DNA from: Sphaerochaeta globosa str. Buddy
Lineage (GTDB): Bacteria > Spirochaetota > Spirochaetia > Sphaerochaetales > Sphaerochaetaceae
DNA: 64,000 nt
NCBI RefSeq assembly: GCF_000190435.1
Contig: NC_015152.1
Location: 1,432,458-1,496,457, forward strand
Direction: 5' to 3'
Position numbers and translations under genes: made by a program. The notes beneath the pieces were generated by a model that had not been told where the DNA came from, made no database searches, and worked only from the letters and a program-made list of their open reading frames with translations. Within the stretch, counting starts at the first letter, position 1; each line of letters starts with the position of its first letter. Positions 16,287-25,156 of the stretch are shown one piece after another.

Positions 16287-17377
16287 ATAAACCTACTTTG
16301 ACGGTTTCCTCTTCACCACACCTACATGCGAAGACGGATACCGCATCCATTATGTGGATTGTCTCACTTGCCTTGGCCCCTGCCACGTTGTGGGGTGTGT
16401 ATGTGTTCGGATTGCGTTCTGCACTCGTGCTGGCGGTTGCTATAGCGAGTTCTTTGCTCTGTGAATTCTTGTTGGGAAAAGTCAGCAAAGAATCGACGTT
16501 GTGGGATGGCTCTGCATTCCTTACAGGCTTGCTGGTTGGTTTGAACATGAGCCCGTCGGTTCCTTTGTTCATTCCCTTTTTGGCAAGTGCCTTCGCAATC
16601 TTTGTTGCAAAGTGGGTGTTTGGAGGTTTGGGTGCAAACTGGGCCAACCCGGCTCTTGCCGGCCGTGTCTTTGTTTTCTTTTCCTTCACGACACCGATGT
16701 CCAGTTATGTGACTCCCAGAACCCTTGCCTCTGCAATGCCTGATGCACTTGCTTCGGCAACCCCTCTGGGGTTCGCAAAGACTGCTATTGCTTCAGGTAC
16801 CCTGGGCATGGACGCAAATGCCTTGCTGCAATCTGCCTCCTATCCAGTTACCTCCTTTGCTCAGTCGCTTTCCTCTCTGACCGGGCTCAGTGCATACAGC
16901 ATTGACTCCTTCTTGGGTAACGTGGCCGGTTGTATCGGTGAGGTGAGTGCCTTGGCTTTGCTTATCGGTGGAATTTTCCTGTTGGCAACCAAGATTATTA
17001 CCTGGCATATTCCGGTAACCTATCTGTTGAGTGTCGGCGTATTCTCTTGGATTTTTGGAGGCATTCCTGCTGCAAGAGGAGCCTTCAGTGGCGCCTTCTT
17101 CCCTTCGATGTTCTCCGGCGGCCTGATGCTTGGTGCTTTGTTTATGGCAACCGACTATGTCACCAGCCCGATAACGCACAAGGCTCAGATTGTCTATGGA
17201 CTTGGGTGTGGTTTCTTTACCTTCCTGTTCAGATATTTCGGTAGTATGCCTGAAGCGGTCTCGGTTTCCATCCTTTTGATGAACATCCTGACGCCCACCA
17301 TCGACCGATATATAATTCCTCGCAAGTTCGGTGATACCAAGGAGTTGAGGAAGAAGCAGAAGGAGGAAAAAGTATGA
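16283..17377 (+). CDS. rnfD: Rnf complex subunit RnfD
   Basis: 364-residue membrane protein with about nine hydrophobic segments. LASATPLGF places Thr160 where RnfD/NqrB carry the covalently bound FMN (consensus S-G-A-T; here S-A-T, Gly changed to Ser). WANPALAGRVFVFFSF and VTYLLSVGVFSWIFGG are family segments. It is part of the Rnf ion-pump membrane core. The start is the ATG inside the ATGA overlap with rnfC; upstream extensions would read rnfC in another frame. Confidence 0.95.
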   Translation: MNKPTLTVSSSPHLHAKTDTASIMWIVSLALAPATLWGVYVFGLRSALVLAVAIASSLLCEFLLGKVSKESTLWDGSAFLTGLLVGLNMSPSVPLFIPFLASAFAIFVAKWVFGGLGANWANPALAGRVFVFFSFTTPMSSYVTPRTLASAMPDALASATPLGFAKTAIASGTLGMDANALLQSASYPVTSFAQSLSSLTGLSAYSIDSFLGNVAGCIGEVSALALLIGGIFLLATKIITWHIPVTYLLSVGVFSWIFGGIPAARGAFSGAFFPSMFSGGLMLGALFMATDYVTSPITHKAQIVYGLGCGFFTFLFRYFGSMPEAVSVSILLMNILTPTIDRYIIPRKFGDTKELRKKQKEEKV

Positions 17378-17931
17378 CAAAGAATATAAAGTATGCACTG
17401 ATACTTCTTTCCATCTGCGCGGTCAGTGCATTTGCTCTTGCTCTTACCAACTCGATTACCTCTCCGGTGATCGCCCAAATAGATGCCGATAATCGACTCA
17501 AGGCTCTTGAAGCGGTGAGTGCAGGGTATGTAATTGGAGACCAGAAAGAGGTCTCTGATAATGCGTATGTAACCTACACCATTGAGCTGCAAGATAATTC
17601 CAATGTCGCCGGATATATCTTGGGCCTAAAAACCGCAGGGTATGGTGGAGCAATGACGTTGGTAGCTTCCTATACTACCCAAGGTGAAATGCTCTTTGCT
17701 CAGCTTTTGGCCCATGGAGAGACCCCGGGTCTTGGAAAGAAGGCAGAGAATGAGGGCTATATGGACAAATTCAAAGGAACCGGTGCCGCAAAACCGGTGC
17801 CAACCAGCAAGACCATGCTCAGCGATAGCGATGCCCAGGCTGTCGGCGGTTCTTCTGTAACCTTCACAGCGATAGCCAAGGCGATCAGTGGCGGCAGTGA
17901 GTATGTGAAAGGTCTTGGAGGTGCAAAGTGA
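17374..17931 (+). CDS. rnfG: Rnf complex subunit RnfG
   Basis: 185 residues: one N-terminal membrane anchor (about 7-26), then an extracytoplasmic FMN-binding domain with GYGGAMTLVASY and HGETPGLG. The usual flavinylation motif (S/T-G-A-T) is replaced by V-G-G-S-S-V-T (157-163). Ser161 or Thr163 might accept FMN, but this is not the standard ApbE target. RnfG passes electrons between RnfC/RnfD flavins. It overlaps rnfD by 4 bases and rnfE by 4 bases. No apbE gene is seen in the window. Confidence 0.93.
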   Translation: MTKNIKYALILLSICAVSAFALALTNSITSPVIAQIDADNRLKALEAVSAGYVIGDQKEVSDNAYVTYTIELQDNSNVAGYILGLKTAGYGGAMTLVASYTTQGEMLFAQLLAHGETPGLGKKAENEGYMDKFKGTGAAKPVPTSKTMLSDSDAQAVGGSSVTFTAIAKAISGGSEYVKGLGGAK

Positions 17932-18557
17932 AAGCTAACGTAAAAGAGTTCACCAAAGGAATTTTCAAAGAGAATCCGGTGTTTGTCATTGTTCTTGGAT
18001 TGTGCCCGACCTTGGGCGTATCCACACAGGTGTCAAATGCCATCGGCATGTCGGCAGGTGTTATGTTTGTACTGCTGTTCAGCAATATTTTCATCTCAGC
18101 CTTACGCAAAGTGATTCCTGCAAGCATCCATATTCCTGCCTACATTGTCATCATTGCAAGTTTGGTTACCATCATCGAGATGGTGATGCATGCCTTTGTC
18201 CCTGCAGTGTACAGTGCTCTTGGTGTCTATCTTCCCCTGATTGTTGTTAACTGCATCATTCTTGGAAGGGCTGAGGCTTTTGCAAGCAGGAATACTGTTC
18301 TCGATTCCATCCTGGATGCATTGGGAATGTCGATCGGGTTTGCCTTGGGTATTACCTTGATCGCTCTCATTCGTGAACTGTTCGGCTCAGGGACCATTAC
18401 CTTGTTTCCTGTTGGAACCTTCGGTGGTGTTATCAACATTCCCTGGTTCTATGACAATCCGATCCGTGTTCTGTCACTCGCCCCTGGTGCATTATTGCTT
18501 ATGGGTTTCTTGAAGGCTTTCTTCGACTGGAACACCTCACGAAAGAAGGATAGGTAA
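17928..18557 (+). CDS. rnfE: Rnf complex subunit RnfE
   Basis: 209-residue membrane protein with six hydrophobic segments. ENPVFVIVLGLCPTLGVSTQ and VYLPLIVVNCIILGRAEAFAS are RnfE/NqrD signatures, including the conserved cysteines near the membrane-embedded [2Fe-2S] site shared with RnfA. GTG start at 17928 within the GTGA overlap with rnfG. Homologous to RnfA and inserted in opposite topology. Confidence 0.95.
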   Translation: MKANVKEFTKGIFKENPVFVIVLGLCPTLGVSTQVSNAIGMSAGVMFVLLFSNIFISALRKVIPASIHIPAYIVIIASLVTIIEMVMHAFVPAVYSALGVYLPLIVVNCIILGRAEAFASRNTVLDSILDALGMSIGFALGITLIALIRELFGSGTITLFPVGTFGGVINIPWFYDNPIRVLSLAPGALLLMGFLKAFFDWNTSRKKDR

Positions 18558-18558
18558 G

Positions 18559-19152
18559 ATGAGCTACATTGCAATACTACTCACATTCATTTTTATCAAT
18601 AACTTCATTCTTGTGCAGTTCTTGGGCTTGTGTCCGTTCATCGGTGTCTCCAAGAACAGCGAGAATGCCATCGGTATGGGTGCTTCGGTTACCTTCGTGA
18701 CCACGGTAGCCTCAGTGGTTACTTGGGCTATTTACTACTTTTTATTGGTGCCTTTCAATTTGCAGTACCTGCAGACGTTGACCTTCATTTTAGTCATCGC
18801 CAGTTTGGTACAGCTGCTTGAGATGGTGATACAAAAGATCAGCCCTGCTTTGTATAAGGCACTGGGAATATATCTTCCTCTCATTACCACAAACTGTGCA
18901 GTGCTTGGTATCGCATTAATCAACATCTCCAATTCCTATAATGTGATGGAAGCCTTTACGGCAGGTCTGGCAGCAGGTCTTGGATTCACCCTTGCTATTG
19001 TGTTGATGAGCAATATTCGTGAACGTCTTGATCTACAACCGGTACGCAGAGCGTATCGCGGCATGCCTATTGCTTTCATCAGTGCAGGTTTGATGGCCTT
19101 GGCATTCATGGCCTTCGACAAGTCCTTGATCACCAACCTGCATCTCGTATAA
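18559..19152 (+). CDS. rnfA: Rnf complex subunit RnfA
   Basis: 197-residue membrane protein with six hydrophobic segments. NNFILVQFLGLCPFIGVSKN and LGIYLPLITTNCAVLGIALIN are the RnfA/NqrE signatures with the paired cysteines. It forms the pseudo-symmetric membrane core with RnfE. It begins 1 base after the rnfE stop, with AGGATAGGTAAG upstream serving as ribosome site. Confidence 0.95.
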   Translation: MSYIAILLTFIFINNFILVQFLGLCPFIGVSKNSENAIGMGASVTFVTTVASVVTWAIYYFLLVPFNLQYLQTLTFILVIASLVQLLEMVIQKISPALYKALGIYLPLITTNCAVLGIALINISNSYNVMEAFTAGLAAGLGFTLAIVLMSNIRERLDLQPVRRAYRGMPIAFISAGLMALAFMAFDKSLITNLHLV

Positions 19153-19162
19153 GGGGGGAGCT

Positions 19163-19963
19163 GTGAATATTCTCTTTGCAATTATTGTGGTAGCCGTCCT
19201 TGGCGGCATATTTGGATTCGGCCTCTCGTATGCGGAAAAGAAACTTGCAATCAAGAAGGATCCGAGAATACTCGCCCTTGAACCCCTTATGCCCGGTGCC
19301 AACTGTGGTGTCTGTGGGTATGCTGGATGCAATGCGTATGCGGCAGCGGTTGCTTTGGGCGAAGCCGAAATTGGCTTGTGCAGCCCCGGTGGTTCTTCCT
19401 TGGTGGCCAAAATGGCTGAAATCATGGGAACAAAGATTGAAGCCGGTGGCGATACTCGCCGTAAGGTTGCCCACGTCATGTGCAAGGGTAACACTGAATT
19501 TACGGTAAAGGATTACAACTACGAAGGACTTCTTGACTGTAATGCTGCGTCCTTGTTGTTTGCAGGAGATAATAACTGCAAGAGCGGATGCATGCATTTG
19601 GGCAGTTGTATAAAAGTTTGTCCTGTTGGGGCTATCTCCAAGGATAAGGATGGGTATATCATAGTTGATGAAAAACTTTGCATCAGCTGTGAGAAGTGCG
19701 TCGCAATCTGTCCGAATGGGGTCATGCAGATGATCTATGAGGATAGTGAATATGTAATCGACTGCAATAGTCATGAGCCGGGTGGAAAGGTTCGAAAACA
19801 ATGTACGGTTGGATGTATAGGATGTAAGATTTGTGAAACCAAGTATCCCGAATCCGGATGCAAAGTCGATCGATTCCTTTCTACCTTTGATCAGATGCTC
19901 CCGCATGGCCAAATAGAAGAGGCTGCCCAGGCGTGTCCGACCAAAATAATCATTAAGCGGTAA
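19163..19963 (+). CDS. rnfB: Rnf complex subunit RnfB, polyferredoxin
   Basis: 266 residues, GTG start after AAGGGGGGAG. One N-terminal membrane helix (about 3-23); an Fe-S domain with C48, C51, C56 and C73 (PGANCGVCGYAGCNAY); then ferredoxin motifs CMHLGSCIKVCP, CISCEKCVAICP and further Cys sets (CTVGCIGCKICETKYP). RnfB takes electrons from ferredoxin. It is the last Rnf subunit of the operon; the next gene begins 3 bases after its stop, so the two are probably cotranscribed. Confidence 0.94.
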   Translation: MNILFAIIVVAVLGGIFGFGLSYAEKKLAIKKDPRILALEPLMPGANCGVCGYAGCNAYAAAVALGEAEIGLCSPGGSSLVAKMAEIMGTKIEAGGDTRRKVAHVMCKGNTEFTVKDYNYEGLLDCNAASLLFAGDNNCKSGCMHLGSCIKVCPVGAISKDKDGYIIVDEKLCISCEKCVAICPNGVMQMIYEDSEYVIDCNSHEPGGKVRKQCTVGCIGCKICETKYPESGCKVDRFLSTFDQMLPHGQIEEAAQACPTKIIIKR

Positions 19964-19966
19964 GGG

Positions 19967-21868
19967 ATGAAAGTACTGATAGGTGCCTATAGTCAACTTA
20001 GCCAAGGTGTTCCAGTGCCCGCATTCGAGCGGGCACTTGCTACTGTATTCAAGCCTCTTCTTACACTTATGCACCATACAGAGGGTTCATCCCTGCAACT
20101 TTCACTGGGTATACCGGTGCTGGAGTGGCTGGAGTTGACTCAACAGCCGGTTAACCTTTTGCTTGCCGATCTTGCCAGAAGCGGCAAGGTTGAGCTTTTG
20201 ACCGGCTCCTATCACCAAACCATTCTCAGCCTGCTCTCCCCGAAGGACCGTTCCAACCAGATTGAACTTACTACAACCTATCTGCGTAAGCGATATGGTC
20301 AGCGTTCAAAAACCTTGTTCTGTTATGCACAGGCATTCAATCCTCAGTATATCAATACGATGAATTTGTGTTGTGTTGACAACTTGGTTATTTCTTCCTA
20401 CGACTGCGATAAGCCGAAGCAAGAGTTTTCCGAGCCTTTTTCCATGCAGGAGATGGGCAAGTCCATTTCAATTTTTCCAACCAGTACGGCGATCAATGCC
20501 CTTGTATATACTTATGCACGCAAAGAAATCAGTTTTGGAAATCTATTGGACCAAATACAGTCTGTTTTTGATAGGAAACCCGCTTTTCTTATGGCAATGA
20601 TCAATCTGGACCAACTAATGCAGGGTGGCATCAATGAGGAACAGACGACTGAGTTGTTCCGATTGCTGATGAACTACGGGCCTGAAACTATCGAAGAAGT
20701 GCATACCTTGGAAGCTATTCCGAAGAAAGGGTATTTACAGGCAGGGTGGTATGGCTTTGATTCAATAAAAACCAATCTTTGCTGCATCAATGACCTGTTT
20801 GTGAAAGATGAAAGCTTTGCCTATCTGTATGGCAGGTATACCTCGCTGGTTGAGTGCGCCCGCACCTACAAGAAAGACAAAGATGTTCGAAAGCGCCTTG
20901 AGCAATTGATTCAGAAAGTCTCTACAGGAACGGTGTATTTGTGTGATGCAAATGCATCCATGCTTCGAAGTTCAGTAAGAAAGTTATTCTGGCGGTATAT
21001 CAGCGAAGCTGACAGCATCCTCTCATCATTGAAGGATTATTCCTATCCGGTCGTTACTGATTTTGACCATGATGAACTTGATGAGTATTTGGTTATCGGC
21101 AAGTACTTGAGTTGTGTGGTTGATTCCAAAGGCGGAAGTCTTGCTGAATTGACGTATCTGCCTTCACTGTATAACTATGGGGATGGTCTATCTCCTTTGC
21201 AAGGGTTCGGCAGCAGCAAGAATAATCAGCATCCTTCCATCGCTGGAAAGAAACAACGCCTGTTCAGTGATGTGTTTCTTTCCTCTGAGGCAGTATTGGA
21301 TGAATACTCGAAGGTACAGGAGCATCACTGTCTGGATATGAGTTCGACTGTATACAACCTTTGTGTTCTTGATCGCAGGAATACCGAATACCGTGCGGTG
21401 GCCTGTACCGGTCAATCAGATATCATCGGAGGGGAGTTGGAGATTTCCAAACATTTCAAGCTCCGACAGAATACTGTGTTGCTCGATGTCACCTTGTCCA
21501 ACCTGAGTGACCATCCTGTCAGCTTTTTGTATGGTTGTGAAATACCTCTCTCCATTGCATCCCTAAAAAGTCCGATTTCCTTCCTTCAGCTCGAAAATAA
21601 GAAGAATGTACAGTATGATGAAGCTGAGATTATCTTAAAGCAAGTGAAATCAATCCGGATGTTTGATGAACCAAACAGTACTTCCCTTACATTGGTTGCT
21701 GATACCCGCTTTACCTTACTCAAAGAAGACTATACTATTGAAATTGCCACCGTCCTCGGCGAGGAACAACTGTATCAACATACGTTGTTCATGACTTCTT
21801 GGCCCATCCAATTGGAGAGCGGAGCGGAGAAAAAAATTACCCTTGGACTCAGGGTGGAACGAAAATAA
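19967..21868 (+). CDS. GH57-family-like protein, catalytic residues apparently lost
   Basis: 633 residues. The layout resembles GH57 4-alpha-glucanotransferases: an N-terminal barrel region with LSLGIPVLEWL and LLTGSYHQTILSLLSPKDR, then DUF1925/DUF1926-like helical and beta regions ending LESGAEKKITLGLRVERK. However, three catalytic motifs look changed. The N-terminal HxHQP is replaced by the AYSQLSQG region. The nucleophile motif (E in ERVWQPE) reads AQAFNPQ (121-127). The acid motif (DDGEKFG) reads INLDQLM (212-218). It may be a non-catalytic glucan-binding or regulatory protein; family membership is by eye. It starts 3 bases after rnfB and probably belongs to the same transcript. Confidence 0.7.
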   Translation: MKVLIGAYSQLSQGVPVPAFERALATVFKPLLTLMHHTEGSSLQLSLGIPVLEWLELTQQPVNLLLADLARSGKVELLTGSYHQTILSLLSPKDRSNQIELTTTYLRKRYGQRSKTLFCYAQAFNPQYINTMNLCCVDNLVISSYDCDKPKQEFSEPFSMQEMGKSISIFPTSTAINALVYTYARKEISFGNLLDQIQSVFDRKPAFLMAMINLDQLMQGGINEEQTTELFRLLMNYGPETIEEVHTLEAIPKKGYLQAGWYGFDSIKTNLCCINDLFVKDESFAYLYGRYTSLVECARTYKKDKDVRKRLEQLIQKVSTGTVYLCDANASMLRSSVRKLFWRYISEADSILSSLKDYSYPVVTDFDHDELDEYLVIGKYLSCVVDSKGGSLAELTYLPSLYNYGDGLSPLQGFGSSKNNQHPSIAGKKQRLFSDVFLSSEAVLDEYSKVQEHHCLDMSSTVYNLCVLDRRNTEYRAVACTGQSDIIGGELEISKHFKLRQNTVLLDVTLSNLSDHPVSFLYGCEIPLSIASLKSPISFLQLENKKNVQYDEAEIILKQVKSIRMFDEPNSTSLTLVADTRFTLLKEDYTIEIATVLGEEQLYQHTLFMTSWPIQLESGAEKKITLGLRVERK

Positions 21869-21888
21869 CCATCTCAAGGAGTGAGCCC

Positions 21889-22993
21889 ATGTATTTCCAG
21901 AATAAATCTATGTTTGAAAGTGTAAAAGAAGAAGCCTATACCGTATGGAGGCGTCTTTGACCCGGATAAGATGCTCTCTGAAATCCAGAAACTGGAAACA
22001 AAAACACTAGAGGCAGGCTTTTGGGATGACCGAAAGGGTGCTGAACAACTGTTTGCACAACTCAATGGTCTCAAGGATTCCTACTATCCCTGGAAAGAGT
22101 TGATTGATTCTCTTGGTGATATGGCTGAGCTTATGGAAATCTATGCTGATGAACCGGATAACCCGGAGGAAGAGGCACAGATCGACGCCCAGATTACCCA
22201 ATTGAAAGAACAATACGGCCAACTTAAGCTGAAGACCCTGCTCGATGGCAAGTTTGACAAGAACGACTGTTTCTTGACCATTCATGCTGGAGCGGGAGGA
22301 AATGAAGCCAGTGACTGGGCCAATATGTTGATGCGCATGTACCTTAGGTATTGCGAGCGAAACGGATTCAAGAGCGAAGTCCTCGATCTGTTGGAGGACG
22401 AAGGTGGCATTAAGAGTGCCACTATCAGGGTCTCGGGTCCGTATAGTTTTGGGTATCTGAAGGGCGAGGCAGGCGTACACCGCCTTGTCCGAATTAGTCC
22501 TTTTGACTCGCAAAAGCGCCGACATACCTCATTTACCAGTGTCTATGCATCACCTGTCATCGATGACACCATTGAAATTGACTTGAAACCCGAGGATTAC
22601 CGCCTCGATACCTACCGGGCGGGCGGTGCCGGCGGCCAGCATGTCAATAAGACCGACAGTGCCGTACGTATCACCCACTATGAATCCGGTATTGTCGTTC
22701 AATGCCAGAATGAACGCAGTCAGGTTATGAACAAGGACGTTGCCTTCAAGATGCTTAAAAGCCGACTCTATGAGTATTATCGTGAGCTGAAGGAAAAAGA
22801 ACATCAGAAGGACGCTATTGAGAAGAAAGAAATTACGTGGGGAAGCCAGATACGCTCCTATGTGTTTCAGCCCTATACCATGGTCAAAGACCATAGGACA
22901 AGCGTGACCGTAGGTAACATCCAAGCAGTCATGGATGGGGAGATCGGGGATTTCATTGAAGGCTATCTCCAATGGGCCCAAAAGGAGGAGTAG
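21889..22993 (+). CDS. prfB: Peptide chain release factor 2, programmed +1 frameshift
   Basis: The coding sequence needs a +1 shift. The ATG at 21889 (AAGGAG 7 bases upstream) opens 23 codons ending in CTT at 21955-21957, followed by in-frame TGA (21958-21960). Skipping one T gives GAC at 21959 and continues to 22993, for about 367 residues. GGAGG at 21947-21951 lies 3 bases before CTT, the spacing of the E. coli RF2 site. The main frame carries the codon-recognition SPF (VRISPFDSQ) and the catalytic GGQ (AGGAGGQHVNKTDSAV). RF2 terminates at UGA and UAA, and low RF2 favours the shift, so the gene is autoregulated. Confidence 0.96.
21947..21961 (+). promoter_or_regulatory. prfB recoding site
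   Basis: GGAGG CGT CTT TGA C: internal Shine-Dalgarno, 3-base spacer, slippery CTT and the UGA read by RF2 itself. It matches the canonical RF2 frameshift cassette. Confidence 0.95.
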
Positions 22994-22996
22994 CTT

Positions 22997-24259
22997 ATGG
23001 CCAGGCGCTATGCCTTGCTGACACTCCTTATGCTAACCGTTTTTCCCCTTGTTGTAGTTGCAGCGGCAAGTCCAACCTTTCGGGTTGGTCTTGTTGCGCT
23101 TGACCCGAAGCTTGAAGGCCTCTCAGATGTTGTAGAAACTGCAGCAAGAACCTATGGCAAATCTATCTTTCTTGATGCACAACGCAAACAAGCCGTATTC
23201 GAACAACAAGAGTCCTCGTTGCTCAAGGCTGATGCACTACAGTTGCACGGTGCATACCAAGATCAAGATGCCAAGAAATTAGCTTCAATTGCAAAGAATG
23301 AACAAACTTACCCCGATGAGATCCCAGAAAATATTGTATGTGAATATTCCATCGAAGCCTACGATGGTGATGTCTCGTTGTTGCTTCGTTTTGATGAAGA
23401 GGCCTTGGCCTGGTACAAAGAAAGACAACAGTACGATGCTCTATTTCTTTTACAGTCTCAGAACTTAGGTGATTTTGAACGGGTGAGAATCGAATTCGTT
23501 TCCACATCCAGGACAGTGGTGCTCGATCGACTGGTGCAATACGGTGCCTATCAGAGCCTTGTCCAAGAATTGGAGGCACAAATTTTCAAGGTGATGGCAG
23601 CCCCTACACTGAGCGCTTTGGTATTTGAAAAGGGGATTGCTTCCTTTTCCATTCTGGTGGATGGAGCAAAGATTCCTGTCGATTCATCCCCACTATTTCT
23701 TGAAAGCGGTAACCATGACCTTAGTATCTCAGCTGCTGGCTACACAAATCAGAATCTTTCGGTGAGGTTGGAACCCGGCGAGATTCGGCGGATGACGTTT
23801 GCATTAACCAAGGTGCAGCATCCAGATTTGTACATTCAGGGAAGAAGCGGCTCTGTGACTTGGTTTGTTGACGGAAAAGAGAGAGGGACAAGCCTTTCCA
23901 TTTCGCTTGCCGATCCTACGTATCCATTGGTTCTCACGGGAACCAAAAAAGGATTCTCGAACCGTATACTCCAGCTTGACAAACCAACCCGCTCCTTGAC
24001 GGTACAGCTCAAAAACGAGCTTCTCTCTGACGAAGTACTCTTGCTTGACAGTCAGAAGGACTTTTATAAACGGTTGAGAAATACTATCTTATTGTTTGGA
24101 GCCTATGTGGGTTGTGCCTCTTTGTCAAAGATGTACGATACCTCAAATGCCCTCTGGCAGGTGGGCCTGGTGGGAACCAGCTCGATTGCACTTGTCTCTT
24201 CGGTCGCCTTGGTTATGGAACTTGCTTCATATGCATCCCGAGCAGACTCGGGCATGTAA
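22997..24259 (+). CDS. Exported protein with PEGA-like repeats, unknown function
   Basis: 420 residues. Hydrophobic signal-like N-terminus (about 6-24, ending VVAAAS). A mixed central region is followed by two segments like PEGA domains: FSILVDGAKIPVDSSPLFLESGNHDLSISAAGY (about 215-250) and VTWFVDGKERGTSLSISL with YPLVLTGTKKGF (about 285-320). Two hydrophobic stretches near the C-terminus (YVGCASLS..., VGLVGTSSIALVSSVALVMEL) suggest membrane anchoring. PEGA domains occur in surface and signalling proteins of diderm bacteria. It starts 3 bases after prfB and precedes ftsY, probably in the same operon. No specific role can be assigned. Confidence 0.7.
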   Translation: MARRYALLTLLMLTVFPLVVVAAASPTFRVGLVALDPKLEGLSDVVETAARTYGKSIFLDAQRKQAVFEQQESSLLKADALQLHGAYQDQDAKKLASIAKNEQTYPDEIPENIVCEYSIEAYDGDVSLLLRFDEEALAWYKERQQYDALFLLQSQNLGDFERVRIEFVSTSRTVVLDRLVQYGAYQSLVQELEAQIFKVMAAPTLSALVFEKGIASFSILVDGAKIPVDSSPLFLESGNHDLSISAAGYTNQNLSVRLEPGEIRRMTFALTKVQHPDLYIQGRSGSVTWFVDGKERGTSLSISLADPTYPLVLTGTKKGFSNRILQLDKPTRSLTVQLKNELLSDEVLLLDSQKDFYKRLRNTILLFGAYVGCASLSKMYDTSNALWQVGLVGTSSIALVSSVALVMELASYASRADSGM

Positions 24260-24279
24260 ATTGTAATTAGGAGTTATAT

Positions 24280-25155
24280 ATGCTGAAAGGATTTGGAGCG
24301 AAACTGAAAGCGCTCTTTGGAATGAATACCTTTGATGAAAATTACTTTGAAATGCTTGAGGACTTCCTTATCGAGGGAGATTTGGGTGCAAAGCTTGCCA
24401 TGGATATTACCTCAGAGGTGCGAAAGCTTGCCAAAAGTGAGAAAACCAAGACGCAGAAGGATTTGCAATTGCTGGTTAAGCGTCTGCTTGCAGACAAAAT
24501 TCGAACCTTCGATGAAAATCTCGATCCTAAAAGTCTGACGGTTTTCCTCATCCTTGGGGTGAACGGGGTTGGGAAGACCACCTCCATAGCCAAGCTAGCC
24601 AAGTACTACCAGAATCAAGGCAAGCAAGTGTTGCTTGCTGCAGCAGATACTTTCCGTGCCGCAGCCATCGACCAGTTGGAAGTTCATGCCCAGCGGCTTG
24701 GATGTAGAATCGTCAAACAGAAAAGCGGCAGTGACCCCGGCTCGGTGGTCTTTGACGCCATTACCTCAGCCCAGGCCAAAGGCGAGAATCTCATTCTTGT
24801 CGATACTGCAGGAAGGATGCACAACAAGGAAAACCTGCTGCGTGAGCTCTCCAAAATTGATAAAATTGTCAAGGGTAGGGGAATTGACGATGTCCATTAC
24901 AAGAAGTTTTTAGTTATCGACTCTACAACCGGGCAGAATGGCATCAGCCAGGCTGAACTATTCAACCAAGCAGTAAAGCTCGACGCCTTGATCCTCACCA
25001 AATATGATAGTCTTGCCAAAGGCGGAGCCTTGGTACAAATCGGCGAGAAGCAGGACATCCCCATCGCCTTTGTCGGGACCGGAGAAACATACAAGGATAT
25101 CCATCTCTTTGACAAGGATGAATTCTTGGATACCTTGGTGGGGCTTACCGAATAA
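24280..25155 (+). CDS. ftsY: Signal recognition particle receptor FtsY
   Basis: 291 residues, NG domain only. The G1 loop GVNGVGKTT (93-101), AADTFRAAAIDQLEV, DTAGRMHNKENLL and the G4 TKYD (in LTKYDSLAKGG) are all present. The acidic N-terminal A domain of E. coli FtsY is absent, as in short FtsY proteins. It binds SRP-ribosome complexes at the inner membrane for co-translational insertion. AGGAG is upstream of the ATG at 24280. It lies in a string of same-strand genes from prfB to the LolCDE-type transporter. Confidence 0.95.
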   Translation: MLKGFGAKLKALFGMNTFDENYFEMLEDFLIEGDLGAKLAMDITSEVRKLAKSEKTKTQKDLQLLVKRLLADKIRTFDENLDPKSLTVFLILGVNGVGKTTSIAKLAKYYQNQGKQVLLAAADTFRAAAIDQLEVHAQRLGCRIVKQKSGSDPGSVVFDAITSAQAKGENLILVDTAGRMHNKENLLRELSKIDKIVKGRGIDDVHYKKFLVIDSTTGQNGISQAELFNQAVKLDALILTKYDSLAKGGALVQIGEKQDIPIAFVGTGETYKDIHLFDKDEFLDTLVGLTE

Positions 25156-25156
25156 G

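Noticed and set aside
19130-20077. Open frame of 315 codons on the minus strand over rnfB
   Set aside because: Antisense to the multi-cluster ferredoxin RnfB and the start of the GH57-like gene; no protein signature.
21889-21960. Short 23-codon frame ending in TGA before prfB, as a sequencing error or pseudogene
   Set aside because: It is the known autoregulatory RF2 frameshift, with matching internal Shine-Dalgarno and slippery CTT.
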